A DNA stretch of 64,000 nt from Azospirillum sp. TSH58 (GTDB lineage: Bacteria; Pseudomonadota; Alphaproteobacteria; Azospirillales; Azospirillaceae): contig NZ_CP022367.1 of assembly GCF_003119115.1 (NCBI RefSeq), forward strand, positions 1,663,001 to 1,727,000, written 5' to 3'. The position numbers were made by a program, and so were the translations under genes. The first letter of the stretch is position 1; each line of letters starts with the position of its first letter. Below the pieces are notes generated by a model that was not told where the DNA came from, ran no database searches, and saw only the letters and a list, made by a program, of their open reading frames with translations. Below, piece after piece: positions 9,362 to 17,995 of the stretch.

Positions 9362-9781
9362 TCAGCCCGCCGGGCCTCGGGTGCAGGTGGCGCCGATGGC
9401 GCGCAGGGCGTTGCGCACCCGGCCGACGCTCTCGCGGTCCGGCAGGCTGTACCAGGTGATGGTCAGGGCGACCGGGGCGGCGCGGCGCAGGCCGTGCACG
9501 TCGCCGGGGGCGGCCTCGACGACGCGGCCCTGGCTGCCGACGAACCAGCGCCAGCGTTGGCCCTCCCCGTCGGCCAGCGACTGCCAGACTTCGCGGGAGT
9601 CCCGGTAATAGGCCCCACCCCCGGCATCCGCCGCGTCGGCGTAGAGGTAAAGCGGGTTCTCCGGCGACAGGGACAGCAGCAAATGCTGGACGGACCGCGG
9701 CCCGCCGGTGCGGATGACGGCGTCGGGAAGCGGCTCGTCGCCGTCCTGGCCATAGTCGAACATGGTGGAGCCGCGGTGCAT
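9362..9781 (-). CDS. Hypothetical protein (139 aa, or 133 aa from an inner ATG)
   Basis: Not recognised. A small soluble protein of mixed alpha/beta character. It starts 26 bases after the cupin gene on the same strand, so the two are probably co-transcribed. Neither the ATG at 9781 nor the one at 9763 (M-F-D-Y-G-Q-D) has a clear ribosome site; the inner start gives the more natural N-terminus. Confidence 0.6.
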   Translation of the reverse strand: MHRGSTMFDYGQDGDEPLPDAVIRTGGPRSVQHLLLSLSPENPLYLYADAADAGGGAYYRDSREVWQSLADGEGQRWRWFVGSQGRVVEAAPGDVHGLRRAAPVALTITWYSLPDRESVGRVRNALRAIGATCTRGPAG

Positions 9782-9807
9782 CGGTCAGTCGGATTGGGCT
9801 TGAGGGG

Positions 9808-10107
9808 TCAGCCGGGCTGGAGGAATTCGACCTCGACGAAGACGATGTCGCTGTCCCCATCGTTGATGACGTTGTGGCTGACGCCGGCCTTGCGGAAGTA
9901 GGAGCGGCCCGGCTCCAGCGGGAACTGGCGGGCGTTGCCGTCGGGATCGACGATGGTGAAGGCGCCGGCGGTCACCGGGACGATCACATAGTCGTAGCCA
10001 TGCACATGGGCGCCGGTCTCGGCACCCGGAACCAGACGCCATTCGGTGACGCGGGTGCGCTCGTTCTCGACATGCTGCGTGGAAACCGCCTGGGGACGGG
10101 TGCTCAT
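9808..10107 (-). CDS. Single-domain cupin protein
   Basis: A 99-residue beta-barrel protein with cupin motif 1 around GAHVHGYDYVIVPVTAG and motif 2 around PLEPGRSYFRKAGVSHNV. The usual metal-binding set is partly kept (H-x-H near residue 45, a later His in SHNV). Such proteins bind small ligands or metals; no reaction can be assigned. The ATG at 10107 has AGGAGG ten bases upstream; an open frame back to 10203 is not family-like. A perfect palindrome lies 50 bases upstream. Confidence 0.85.
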   Translation of the reverse strand: MSTRPQAVSTQHVENERTRVTEWRLVPGAETGAHVHGYDYVIVPVTAGAFTIVDPDGNARQFPLEPGRSYFRKAGVSHNVINDGDSDIVFVEVEFLQPG

Positions 10108-10156
10108 CGCTCGGTGCCCTCCTTGCTCTTCTCGTTGGTGCTTTTCAGAAGAACAA

Positions 10157-10171
10157 TTCGTGTACCACGAA
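10157..10171. promoter_or_regulatory. Perfect palindrome TTCGTGTACCACGAA upstream of the cupin gene
   Basis: Six-base arms TTCGTG and CACGAA flank a TAC centre, within AT-richer DNA between the divergent cupin and helicase genes. Form and position suit a dimeric repressor's operator; the regulator is unknown. Confidence 0.5.
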
Positions 10172-10351
10172 GCCCAGGCCGCGCCCAGATGGAAGCGCGC
10201 CAAGCGCTTGCATGGCGGACTCCTTTGGCGAGCGGCCCCCCTCCTTTGGGGGATGCCTACCTACGATTGAATCCGTGACCCGGCGACTCCCCGCAGCTTA
10301 GCCTTGCCCGTCCGTACCGCGGAAACCGTCAGGGAGGGGCGACAGGCCGGC

Positions 10352-12250
10352 ATGCCAGCGTTGAGGAGCCACCAGACCCTGGTCGCCGGCGTCGCCGCGG
10401 CCATCGCGCAGCGGCAGACGGACGTGCGGGACGTTCTGGCCGCGGTGACGCCGGGTGGGGGAAAGTCGCTGCTGCCGGTGATCATGGGGGCGGCGCTGAT
10501 GCGCGCCGGGCTGATCGACCGCATCTGCTGGATCGTGCCGCGCGACAGCCTGCGCCGGCAGGCCGAGGAAGCCTTCGCCGACCCGCGCTGGCGCGAGGCG
10601 CTGGGCCACGGGATCGCGCTGCGGGCGGCGGAGAACGGGCGCGATCCCTGCCGCGGTCTGCAAGGCTACGTCACCACCTATCAGGCGGTCGCCGCGGCCC
10701 CGGACCTGCACCTTCAGGAGTTCCGCCGCCACCGCTACCTGCTGGCGGTGGACGAACTGCACCACCTGCCCGCCGTCGCCGACACCGCAACGGCGGCCAC
10801 GGCGGAGGACGAGACCGCCTGGAGCCGCTCCATCCTGCCGCTGCTGGAAAGCGCCGCCGCCCGGCTGCTGATGAGCGGCACGCTGGAGCGGGCGGACGGG
10901 CGCCCCATCCTGTGGCTGCCCTACCGCGCCCCGCTGGGGGTGCGGCGGGTGCGCGAGATCGACTTCAAGGCGCCGGGTTGGGCCATCGTCGGCTATTCGC
11001 GGCGGCAGGCGCTGGCCGAGAAGGCGATCCTGCCGGTGACCTTCGGCGCCATGGACGGCACCGCCACGTGGCTGGACGCGGAGCGGACGACGCGCAGCGT
11101 CGACGCGCTGTCCCGCGCCGGGGAGAACACCCGCGACGCCCTGTTCACCGCGCTGCGCACCGGCTTCGCCCAGGCCATGCTGCGCGAGGCCTACCGCTCC
11201 TGCCGCGAGCATCGCGCGAAGCGGCGGGCGGCAGGGAACGGTTCCGGACATGAGGGGGCTGGGCATGAGGGGGCGGGGTTGGGCAAGCTGCTGGTGATCG
11301 CGCCGGACCAGGAGACCGCCCGCAACTACCTCGACACGCTGCGCGGCTGGATGCCCGGCGCGCAGGCGGCGCGGATGGCCCAGATCGCCATTTCCGAACG
11401 GCGCGACGCGCAGGAGGTGGTGGCCGCCTTCCGCCTGCGTCCGGAACCCGCCGTGCTGGTCTCCGTCGCCATGGCCTATGAGGGTCTGGACGCGCCGGCC
11501 ATCTCGCACGTCGCCTGCCTGACCCACATCCGCTCCCGCCCCTGGCTGGAGCAGGCCATCGCGCGGGCCACCCGTGTCGACCCCCACGCCGGCGCCTACG
11601 AGCAGCAGCGGGCGGTGATCTACCACCCCTCCGACATGATGTTCGAGCGGTTCCGCCAGATGGTGGAGACCCAGCAGGGCACGCGGGCGATGGTGAAGAC
11701 CCGGCGCCAGCACGAACTGCCCTTCGAGCGCACGGTGGAGGCGGAGCCGGAGATCATCCCGCTGGAATCCAACGCGACGGCCCTGCGCTTCGCGGTGGTC
11801 GCTCCCGGCCCCGATTTCGGCAATCCGCCGCCGGGCCACGATTCCGCCGACCGTCCCGCACCCGACCGCGCGGCGAAGGACGGTGTCCAGGTCCCCAGCG
11901 CGGTGGAGCACCATCTGCGCCAGCGCATCGGCCAGATCGCGGCGGCCCAGGTGATCGAGGACCAGGACAACAACCTCGTCGCCGAGGGGCCGGTCAGCTA
12001 CCACACCTACAACGCCGTGCTGAAGCGCTGCATGAACAAGGCGCGGTCGGAAATGACGCTGTCGGAGCTGGAGGCCGCTCTCGGCTGGCTGGAGCGCAAC
12101 CGCATCTCCGACCATCTGCATCTGATCGCCGACGACCCGCAATACCGCTGGTCGAGCCGCCGCAAGGCCCGTGGGGCGGGGTCGGTCACCGCCTTCTCGA
12201 AACCGGCCCGCCGGGCGCCGCCCCCTGGAACGGGGAAGCCGGCGTCCTAA
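10352..12250 (+). CDS. Stand-alone superfamily 2 DEAD/DEAH-type helicase
   Basis: A 632-residue protein with SF2 helicase motifs: Walker A TPGGGKS (residues 33-39), Walker B variant DELHH (about 134), SGT (motif III) and the RecA2 motif VI region QAIARATRV. A helical C-terminal extension of about 150 residues follows. No nuclease, methylase or protease domain is fused or adjacent, so a restriction or repair role is not supported. Start is the ATG at 10352 with GGGAGGGG upstream; a TTG at 10304 is possible. Unwinding is inferred from motifs only. Confidence 0.85.
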   Translation: MPALRSHQTLVAGVAAAIAQRQTDVRDVLAAVTPGGGKSLLPVIMGAALMRAGLIDRICWIVPRDSLRRQAEEAFADPRWREALGHGIALRAAENGRDPCRGLQGYVTTYQAVAAAPDLHLQEFRRHRYLLAVDELHHLPAVADTATAATAEDETAWSRSILPLLESAAARLLMSGTLERADGRPILWLPYRAPLGVRRVREIDFKAPGWAIVGYSRRQALAEKAILPVTFGAMDGTATWLDAERTTRSVDALSRAGENTRDALFTALRTGFAQAMLREAYRSCREHRAKRRAAGNGSGHEGAGHEGAGLGKLLVIAPDQETARNYLDTLRGWMPGAQAARMAQIAISERRDAQEVVAAFRLRPEPAVLVSVAMAYEGLDAPAISHVACLTHIRSRPWLEQAIARATRVDPHAGAYEQQRAVIYHPSDMMFERFRQMVETQQGTRAMVKTRRQHELPFERTVEAEPEIIPLESNATALRFAVVAPGPDFGNPPPGHDSADRPAPDRAAKDGVQVPSAVEHHLRQRIGQIAAAQVIEDQDNNLVAEGPVSYHTYNAVLKRCMNKARSEMTLSELEAALGWLERNRISDHLHLIADDPQYRWSSRRKARGAGSVTAFSKPARRAPPPGTGKPAS

Positions 12251-12340
12251 ATAACGCACGCCGCCACACTTTTTTGCAGGAGCGAAGACGCAGGCCTTCG
12301 TGGAGAGTGTCGGCCCGTTCGCCACCCGTGGAGGTTACCG

Positions 12341-12724
12341 GTGCGTTTCGCGAGGCCGCTCAATATTCTTCTCGTGGAGGATGACTCGCTCACCGCCATG
12401 GCGATGGCCCGCATGCTGGAAATGGCCCATTGCACGGTCACCACCGTGACGGACGGCGAGGCCGGCCTGAATGCCCTGGCCGATGGAGCCTTCGATGCGC
12501 TGATCACCGATCTGGTCATGCCCCGTCTGGGTGGCGAGGCGATGATCCGCCAGTTGCGCCGCGACCGGCCCGGCCTGCCCATCGTCGTCCTGTCCGCCTC
12601 GCCGCCCGAGGACGGCATACCCGGCCTGCAGGACGGGGAGGGCGGACCGCTGGTGATCCTGAGGAAGCCCGTCCTGGCGGGGGAACTGCTGGCGGCGATG
12701 GACGAAGTGTTCCTGAAGACTTGA
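12341..12724 (+). CDS. Single-domain response regulator (CheY-like receiver)
   Basis: A 127-residue receiver domain with no output domain. The acidic pocket is E13-D14-D15, the phospho-acceptor is Asp57 in LITDLVMP, and the switch residues are Ser85 and Lys109 in LRKP. Start is GTG at 12341 with GGAGG seven bases upstream. No histidine kinase is adjacent, so the partner is unknown. Confidence 0.92.
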   Translation: MRFARPLNILLVEDDSLTAMAMARMLEMAHCTVTTVTDGEAGLNALADGAFDALITDLVMPRLGGEAMIRQLRRDRPGLPIVVLSASPPEDGIPGLQDGEGGPLVILRKPVLAGELLAAMDEVFLKT

Positions 12725-12735
12725 CCGGGGGGCGA

Positions 12736-13329
12736 TCAGGCCTTCTTCTTGCCGAAGCTGATCTTCGGCTCCTCGCCCTTCAGCAGGCGCTTGATGTTCG
12801 CGGAATGGCGGATGGCGACCAGCACGGCGATGAACAGGCACAGCCCCGCCACCAGCGGCCCGCCGAAGATCCAGCCGACGATCGGGCTGAGGCCCAGCGC
12901 GGTCAGGGCCGACAGCGACGAGATCTTGAACAGGAAGGCCATCGCCAGCCACGTCGCGCAGGCGATCACGCCGACCGGCCAGGACACCGCCAGCAGCACA
13001 CCGAGCGCGGTCGCCACGCCCTTGCCGCCCTTGAAGCCGAGCCAGACCGGGAAGCTGTGGCCCAGCATGGCGCCGCCCGCCGCGAAGACCGCCGCCTCCG
13101 GCCCCGCCCAGGCGAGGGCGAGCAGGGCGGCGATGGCGCCCTTGCCGCTGTCCAGGATCAGGGTGGCGGCGGCCAGCGGCTTGTTGCCGGTGCGCAGCAC
13201 GTTGGTGGCGCCGATGTTGCCGGAGCCGATCTTGCGGATGTCGCCCAGCCCGGCCAGCCGGGTCAGCACCAAGCCGAAGGGGATCGAGCCCAGCAGATAG
13301 CCCAGCAGGGCCGAGATGAGGAGAGTCAC
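12736..13329 (-). CDS. plsY: Acyl-phosphate:glycerol-3-phosphate acyltransferase PlsY
   Basis: Integral membrane enzyme (197 residues) that makes lysophosphatidic acid from acyl-phosphate and glycerol-3-phosphate, the first step of phospholipid synthesis. It carries SGNIGATN near residue 36 and GHSFPVWLGFKGGKG near residue 90, both diagnostic. About five membrane helices. The GTG start lies four bases after the pyrC' stop, so it is co-transcribed with pyrB-pyrC'. Confidence 0.96.
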   Translation of the reverse strand: MTLLISALLGYLLGSIPFGLVLTRLAGLGDIRKIGSGNIGATNVLRTGNKPLAAATLILDSGKGAIAALLALAWAGPEAAVFAAGGAMLGHSFPVWLGFKGGKGVATALGVLLAVSWPVGVIACATWLAMAFLFKISSLSALTALGLSPIVGWIFGGPLVAGLCLFIAVLVAIRHSANIKRLLKGEEPKISFGKKKA

Positions 13330-13333
13330 CCGG

Positions 13334-14638
13334 TCAGCCCTCGAACTGCCAGACGGTGCGCCCGTCGACCACGGTGCGCAGCGGGCGGCCCTGGACGGGA
13401 CGGTCCTCGAAGGGGCTGTTCTTCGACTTCGACTTGAAGGCCGTCACGTCCACCTTCCACGGCACCTCCAGGTCGAAGGCGATCAGGTCGGCGGGCGCCC
13501 CCTTGGCGATGCGGCCGAGCGGCAGGCCGAGGATCTCCGCCGGCTTCACGGTCACGCAGGCCAGCGCCTTCAGGAGCGGCATGGCGCCCTTGTGCACCAG
13601 TTCCAGCGTCAGCGGGAACAGCGTCTCCAGCCCGATCACGCCGCAGGCGGCCTGGGCGAAGGGCAGGCGCTTCTGGTCCTGGTCCTGTGGCGTGTGGTCC
13701 GACGCGATGGCGTCGATGGTGCCGTCGGCCAGACCTTCCACGATGGCCCGCCGGTCCATCTCGCCGCGCAGCGGCGGGGAGACCTTGGCGAAGGTGCGGT
13801 AGTCGCCGACGTCCGTCTCGGTCAGGGCGAAGTAATGCGGGGCGGTGTCGCAGGTCACCTTCAGGCCGCGCGCCTTGGCGCGGCGGATCAGGTCCACCGA
13901 CTCGCCGGTCGTGACATGGGCGAAGTGCAGCCGGCCGCCGGAGAGTTCGAGCAGGCGCAGGTCGCGCTCGATCATGATGATCTCGGCCTCCCGCGGGATG
14001 CCGACGAGGCCGAGGCGGGTGGCGCGCTCGCCCGAATTCATCATGCCGCCGCTGGCGAGGCTCGGCTCCTCCGGATGCTGGACGATCAGCTTGTCGAAGG
14101 TGCGGGCGTAGCTCAGCGCGCGGCGCATCGCCTTGGCGCTGGCGATGGCCTTGGTGCCGTCGGTGAAGGCCACGGCCCCGGCGCGGGACAGCAGGCCCAT
14201 CTCGGTGATCTCGTTGCCTTCGGTCCCGCGGGTGGCGGCGGCGTAGGCGAAGACCTTGACCAGACGCACCTCGCGGGCGCGCCGGGCGATGAACTCCAGG
14301 CTCGCCACCTCGTCGGTCACCGGGTCGGTGTTGGGCAGCAGGACCACGGCGGTGATGCCGCCGGCCACCGCGGCGCGCGACGCGCTCTTGATGGTGTCCT
14401 TTTCCTCCTCGCCGGGCTCGCCGATCAGGACGCGCATGTCGACGAGGCCGGGGGCGAGGCACTGACCCTGGAGGTCCACGACCTCGATCCCCTCCGGCAC
14501 GCCGTCGGCGAACAGGGAGGGGCCGAAATCGGCGATCTTCGCGCCGTCGGTCAGCAGGTCGCCCCGCTGGTCCAGGCCGCTGGCGGGGTCGAGCAGGCGG
14601 GCGTTGCGGTAGGCGACGCGGGTGTTGGCGTTAGGCAT
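13334..14638 (-). CDS. pyrC: Dihydroorotase-like protein PyrC', zinc-ligand deficient
   Basis: 434-residue class I dihydroorotase fold next to pyrB. The normal DxHxH zinc motif is D-M-R-V-L here (residues 67-71), so both His are replaced (Arg69, Leu71), and the following substrate Arg is Gly73. Other family landmarks stay: LIVQHPEEP, HFAHVTT, IASDHTP. It is therefore probably non-catalytic, like the PyrC' proteins that assemble with PyrB in some proteobacteria, and an active dihydroorotase should be encoded elsewhere. It overlaps pyrB by eight bases. Confidence 0.9.
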   Translation of the reverse strand: MPNANTRVAYRNARLLDPASGLDQRGDLLTDGAKIADFGPSLFADGVPEGIEVVDLQGQCLAPGLVDMRVLIGEPGEEEKDTIKSASRAAVAGGITAVVLLPNTDPVTDEVASLEFIARRAREVRLVKVFAYAAATRGTEGNEITEMGLLSRAGAVAFTDGTKAIASAKAMRRALSYARTFDKLIVQHPEEPSLASGGMMNSGERATRLGLVGIPREAEIIMIERDLRLLELSGGRLHFAHVTTGESVDLIRRAKARGLKVTCDTAPHYFALTETDVGDYRTFAKVSPPLRGEMDRRAIVEGLADGTIDAIASDHTPQDQDQKRLPFAQAACGVIGLETLFPLTLELVHKGAMPLLKALACVTVKPAEILGLPLGRIAKGAPADLIAFDLEVPWKVDVTAFKSKSKNSPFEDRPVQGRPLRTVVDGRTVWQFEG

Positions 14639-15593
14639 TGTTCCCCCGGCGATCGCGGGTGAGAAGGTCGAGCACGGCCATGCGGACGGCCACGCCCAGC
14701 TCCACCTGATCGAGGATCATGGAGCGCTTGAGGTCGTCGGCGACCTCCGAATCGATCTCCACGCCGCGGTTCATCGGGCCGGGATGCATCACCACCGCGT
14801 GCGGCTTCGCCACCGCCAGCTTCTCGTAATCGAGGCCGTAGAAGTAGAAGTACTCGCGGGTCGAGGGGACGTACTGGCCGCTCATCCGCTCGGTCTGGAG
14901 GCGCAGCATCATCACCACGTCGGCGTCCTTCAGGCCGGTCGCCATGGAGTGGTGGACCTCGACGCCCAGCCGGTCGATCTGCGAGGGGATCAGCGTCGGC
15001 GGCGCGACGACACGGACGCGGGCGCCCATGGCGTTCAGCAGATGGATGTTGGAGCGCGCGACGCGGCTGTGCAGGATGTCGCCGCAGATCGCCACGATCA
15101 GCCCGTCGAGGCTGCCCAGGCGGCGGCGGATCGCCAGCGCGTCCAGGAGCCCTTGCGTCGGGTGCTCGTGATGGCCGTCGCCGGCGTTGATGACCGAGCA
15201 GTTGACCTTGTCGGCCAGCAGCTTCACCGCTCCCGAATCGGCGTGGCGAACAACCAGCGCGTCGAGGTGCATGGCGTTCAGCGTCATCGCCGTGTCGATC
15301 AGTGTCTCGCCCTTCTTCACCGAGCTGCCGTCCGACGACATGTTGATGACGTCGGCGCCGAGCCGCTTGCCGGCCAGCTCGAAGCTGGTGCGGGTGCGGG
15401 TCGAGTTCTCGAAGAAGAGGTTGACGATCGTCCGCCCGTCGAGGAGCGACGACTTCTTCGAGGGCTGGCGGTTCTGCTCGACGTAGCCGTCGGCGAGGTC
15501 GAGGATGGTGGTGATCTCGCCAGCCGTCAGCCCCTCGATGCCAAGGAGGTGGCGGTGCGGGAAAACCGTCGTGGAATGGGGCGATCCGGTCAT
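14631..15593 (-). CDS. pyrB: Aspartate carbamoyltransferase catalytic subunit PyrB
   Basis: Makes carbamoyl-aspartate from carbamoyl-phosphate and aspartate, the committed step of pyrimidine synthesis; 320 residues, a normal length. The carbamoyl-phosphate site FENSTRTRTSFE (residues 61-72) is intact, as are DGHHEHPTQ and HPGPMNRG. The family partner PyrC' follows with an eight-base overlap. No regulatory chain gene (pyrI) is adjacent, consistent with a PyrB-PyrC' assembly. Confidence 0.97.
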   Translation of the reverse strand: MTGSPHSTTVFPHRHLLGIEGLTAGEITTILDLADGYVEQNRQPSKKSSLLDGRTIVNLFFENSTRTRTSFELAGKRLGADVINMSSDGSSVKKGETLIDTAMTLNAMHLDALVVRHADSGAVKLLADKVNCSVINAGDGHHEHPTQGLLDALAIRRRLGSLDGLIVAICGDILHSRVARSNIHLLNAMGARVRVVAPPTLIPSQIDRLGVEVHHSMATGLKDADVVMMLRLQTERMSGQYVPSTREYFYFYGLDYEKLAVAKPHAVVMHPGPMNRGVEIDSEVADDLKRSMILDQVELGVAVRMAVLDLLTRDRRGNNA

Positions 15594-15649
15594 GGGCCGG
15601 GACTATAGGAGCGGTCCCGGACGCCCGCAAGCGCGCCCTATGACCTTTT

Positions 15650-16156
15650 CTACAGGTAAGCGATGAGCCGCCCGCAGGCCAGGGCGCCGACCCACAGCGC
15701 GAGCGAGGCCGCCCCCGCGAAACGGGCGCCCGGCGGGGGCCGCTCCGACAGGTTCCACGCCGCCATGCGCCGCCCGGCGCGGCTGTGGAACGCCAGGATG
15801 TTCAGCAAGGCCAGCCCGATCAGCGCCAGTTTCGCCAGGAAGGCCGGGTTGCCGGCCAGGGCCGTCGCCTCCGTCGTGAAGAGGAGGAGGCCGGTGGGAA
15901 CCGCCAGGGCGAATCCGGCCACCGCAACCGGCAGGAGCAGCCGCGCCAGCGCATCCGCCGGCAGCAGCGGCGCCCTGACCCCCATCAGCCGCAGGTCGAA
16001 GGCCAGGATCGCCCCGACCAGAAGCGCGAAGCCGAGGATGTGCGCGATCTCGACCAGCGGGTAGAGCCAGACCGATTGGCGCAGCGACTCGCCGAGACCG
16101 GAGGTCTCCAGCGCGACGAGCCAGCCGGGGCCGGTGGGGCCGAGATCGTGGTCCAT
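15650..16156 (-). CDS. Small membrane protein, DUF6644/DUF2214-like
   Basis: A 168-residue protein with about four hydrophobic helices and the conserved pattern VWLYPLVEIAHILGFALL near residues 24-41. Its His and Glu could bind haem or metal. Start is the ATG at 16156, 26 bases after the DUF6152 gene, a pairing often seen. Function is unknown; family placement is from memory of this pattern. Confidence 0.75.
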   Translation of the reverse strand: MDHDLGPTGPGWLVALETSGLGESLRQSVWLYPLVEIAHILGFALLVGAILAFDLRLMGVRAPLLPADALARLLLPVAVAGFALAVPTGLLLFTTEATALAGNPAFLAKLALIGLALLNILAFHSRAGRRMAAWNLSERPPPGARFAGAASLALWVGALACGRLIAYL

Positions 16157-16182
16157 GGGGCGACCGGGCGCGGGGGCCGCCG

Positions 16183-16539
16183 TCAGCGCAGCTCGATGGT
16201 CTTGTCGGCGGCGGTGATGCGCTCCGCCCGCAGCTCCGCCGGGTCGGACTTGGCGGGATAGCCGACCACCGTCACGGTCTGGCCGGGCTTGATCGAATCG
16301 GCGGGCAGGCCGCGCGTGCTCATGCGGCTGGGCGGGGCGAGCACGACGTGCCAGAGCTTGCCGTCGGCCTGGAGGTTCAGCATGGCGTGCGGGTTGTTGA
16401 AGGCGATCTGCTGCACGGTGCCGGTCAGCGTCATCTCCTGGCCCGACTCGTAGCCGCCCCAGCCATGGTGGGCGGCGGCGGGCCATGCCAGCGAAGCGGA
16501 CAGCAGGGCGGCGAGGGCGAGTGGGCGTGCGGGCGTCAT
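16183..16539 (-). CDS. Exported DUF6152-family protein
   Basis: A 118-residue periplasmic protein. A signal peptide (ALAALLSASLAWPAAAHH) is followed by a small beta-barrel-like domain, with AHHGWGGY and NNPHAMLNL typical of DUF6152. The clustered His at the new N-terminus may bind metal, as the AHHG start does in other small periplasmic proteins; that is inference. Paired with the downstream membrane protein. Confidence 0.8.
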   Translation of the reverse strand: MTPARPLALAALLSASLAWPAAAHHGWGGYESGQEMTLTGTVQQIAFNNPHAMLNLQADGKLWHVVLAPPSRMSTRGLPADSIKPGQTVTVVGYPAKSDPAELRAERITAADKTIELR

Positions 16540-16569
16540 GGCGCAACCTTTCCCCGGTCAGGCGTCTGT

Positions 16570-17535
16570 TCAGGCGTCTGGGGAAGAGGTTGTGGCGGAC
16601 TCGGCGGCGGACAAGGCCCGGCTGTGGCCGGCGTCAGGCTTGGGGGCGGGATCGGCGGCGGCCTCTTCGAACAGCCAGTCGCGGAACGCCTTCACCTTCG
16701 GGCGCGAGAAGTAGTGGGGCGGGGCGGCGACGTAGTAGGCGTAGTTGCCCGGCAGATGGACGTCGAACAGCCGCACCAGCCGCCCGGCGGCCACATCGTC
16801 CGCCACCAGGACGCCGCGCGCCAGCGCCACGCCGCCGCCTTCCGCCGCGACCTGGAGCAGCAGCGCCGAATCGTCGAAGCGCGGGCCGCGGGCGTGGTCC
16901 AGCCCCTCGATCCCCGCCGCCTCGCCCCAGGTGCCCCAGGTGATGAAATAGTCGTCGTGGAGCAGCGTGTGGTGGCGCAGATCCTCCGGACAGCACAGGG
17001 GGCGGGGGCCGTTGAGAAGCGACGGGCTGCACACCGGGTAGATGTCCTCGGTCATCAGCCGCTCGCAGCGCAGGCCGGGCCAGTTGCCGGCGCCGAAGCG
17101 GATGCCGATGTCCACGTCCTGCTGGGTGAAATCCACGAGCTGCGGGGTGGTGTGCAGCCGCACCTCCAGCTCCGGATGGCGGGCCTGGAAGCGGCCCAGC
17201 CGCATGACCAGCCACTTCGCGGCGAAGCTGGGCATGGTGGAGATGGTCAGCGCGCCGGACCCGTCCATGCGGAACAGCCGCTCCGTCGCGTGCGACAGCG
17301 TGTCGAGCGCGTCGCGCACCGGCGGCAGGTAGGATTGCCCGGTCTCGGTCAGGATCAGCGCGCGGTTCATCCGGCGGAACAGCGGCATGCCCAGCCATTC
17401 CTCCAGCCCCTTGATCTGATGGCTGACGGCGGCCTGGGTGACGTGAAGCTCCTCCGCCGCCTTGGTGAAGGACAGGTGCCGGGCGGCGGATTCGAAGGCG
17501 CGCAGGGCGTTCAGCGGCGGCAGGCGGCGGGCCAT
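16570..17535 (-). CDS. LysR-family transcriptional regulator, GcvA-like
   Basis: 321 residues: N-terminal winged helix-turn-helix (LPPLNALRAFESAARHLSF, then EELHVTQAAVSHQIKGLE) and a substrate-binding domain of the GcvA subfamily. A basic/acidic tail of about 25 residues follows. The ATG at 17535 starts M-A-R-R-L-P-P-L, the standard GcvA-subfamily N-terminus. It is divergent from a DUF1127 gene, and a CTAAT-type operator lies between them. The ligand is unknown. Confidence 0.92.
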   Translation of the reverse strand: MARRLPPLNALRAFESAARHLSFTKAAEELHVTQAAVSHQIKGLEEWLGMPLFRRMNRALILTETGQSYLPPVRDALDTLSHATERLFRMDGSGALTISTMPSFAAKWLVMRLGRFQARHPELEVRLHTTPQLVDFTQQDVDIGIRFGAGNWPGLRCERLMTEDIYPVCSPSLLNGPRPLCCPEDLRHHTLLHDDYFITWGTWGEAAGIEGLDHARGPRFDDSALLLQVAAEGGGVALARGVLVADDVAAGRLVRLFDVHLPGNYAYYVAAPPHYFSRPKVKAFRDWLFEEAAADPAPKPDAGHSRALSAAESATTSSPDA

Positions 17536-17560
17536 GGAGCGACTCCGGGACACGGGCTTC

Positions 17561-17579
17561 GGATTAGTTTTCCTAATCC
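17561..17579. promoter_or_regulatory. GcvA-type operator GGATTAG-N5-CTAATCC
   Basis: A perfect seven-base inverted repeat with a five-base TTTTC spacer, 26 bases upstream of the LysR start and 124 bases upstream of the DUF1127 gene. The ATTAG/CTAAT core equals the half-site described for E. coli GcvA, so autoregulation and control of the divergent gene are likely. Confidence 0.7.
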
Positions 17580-17702
17580 AAACTATGAGAAAGCGTCGTT
17601 TGTGCGCAAGGACCGGGTGGCCCATCCTCCAGTCACGGAACACAGTCCGGAACGTCGGACGACAAGCTCCGACGACGACCGGACATACGAGGAGACGCGG
17701 TC

Positions 17703-17960
17703 ATGGCCCAGAGCATGAATAACGGCATGGATGGCAGCATCAACAACACCCGCACGGACGCGCAGGCGCCGTCCGGCCAGGGGATCGGCCAGGGGATCGG
17801 CGGCGCGCTGGTCGCCCTGTTCGACACGGTGGCGACCTGGAACGAGCGGCGGCGCCAGCGGCGCGCGTTGGAGGCTTTGCCCGATCATCTGTTGCAGGAC
17901 ATCGGCCTGTCCCGCGCCGACGCGGTGACCGAGGCCGACAAGCCCTTCTGGCAGGGCTGA
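17703..17960 (+). CDS. DUF1127 (YjiS-like) small protein
   Basis: 85 residues. A low-complexity N-terminus precedes the DUF1127 motif: a helix WNERRRQRRALEAL, then LPDHLLQDIGLSRADA. Such Arg-rich small proteins are common in alphaproteobacteria; some act in RNA turnover or phosphate and nitrogen adaptation. The gene is divergent from a GcvA-like LysR, a frequent pairing. The ATG at 17703 has GGAGA about seven bases upstream. Confidence 0.88.
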   Translation: MAQSMNNGMDGSINNTRTDAQAPSGQGIGQGIGGALVALFDTVATWNERRRQRRALEALPDHLLQDIGLSRADAVTEADKPFWQG

Positions 17961-17995
17961 CGAACCCCATCGAGGAAACGGACGGGAGCGGACCG

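Noticed and set aside
10304..10351. TTG start for the helicase
   Set aside because: The inner ATG at 10352 has a strong GGGAGGGG upstream, and the extra 16 residues have no family features. Still possible.
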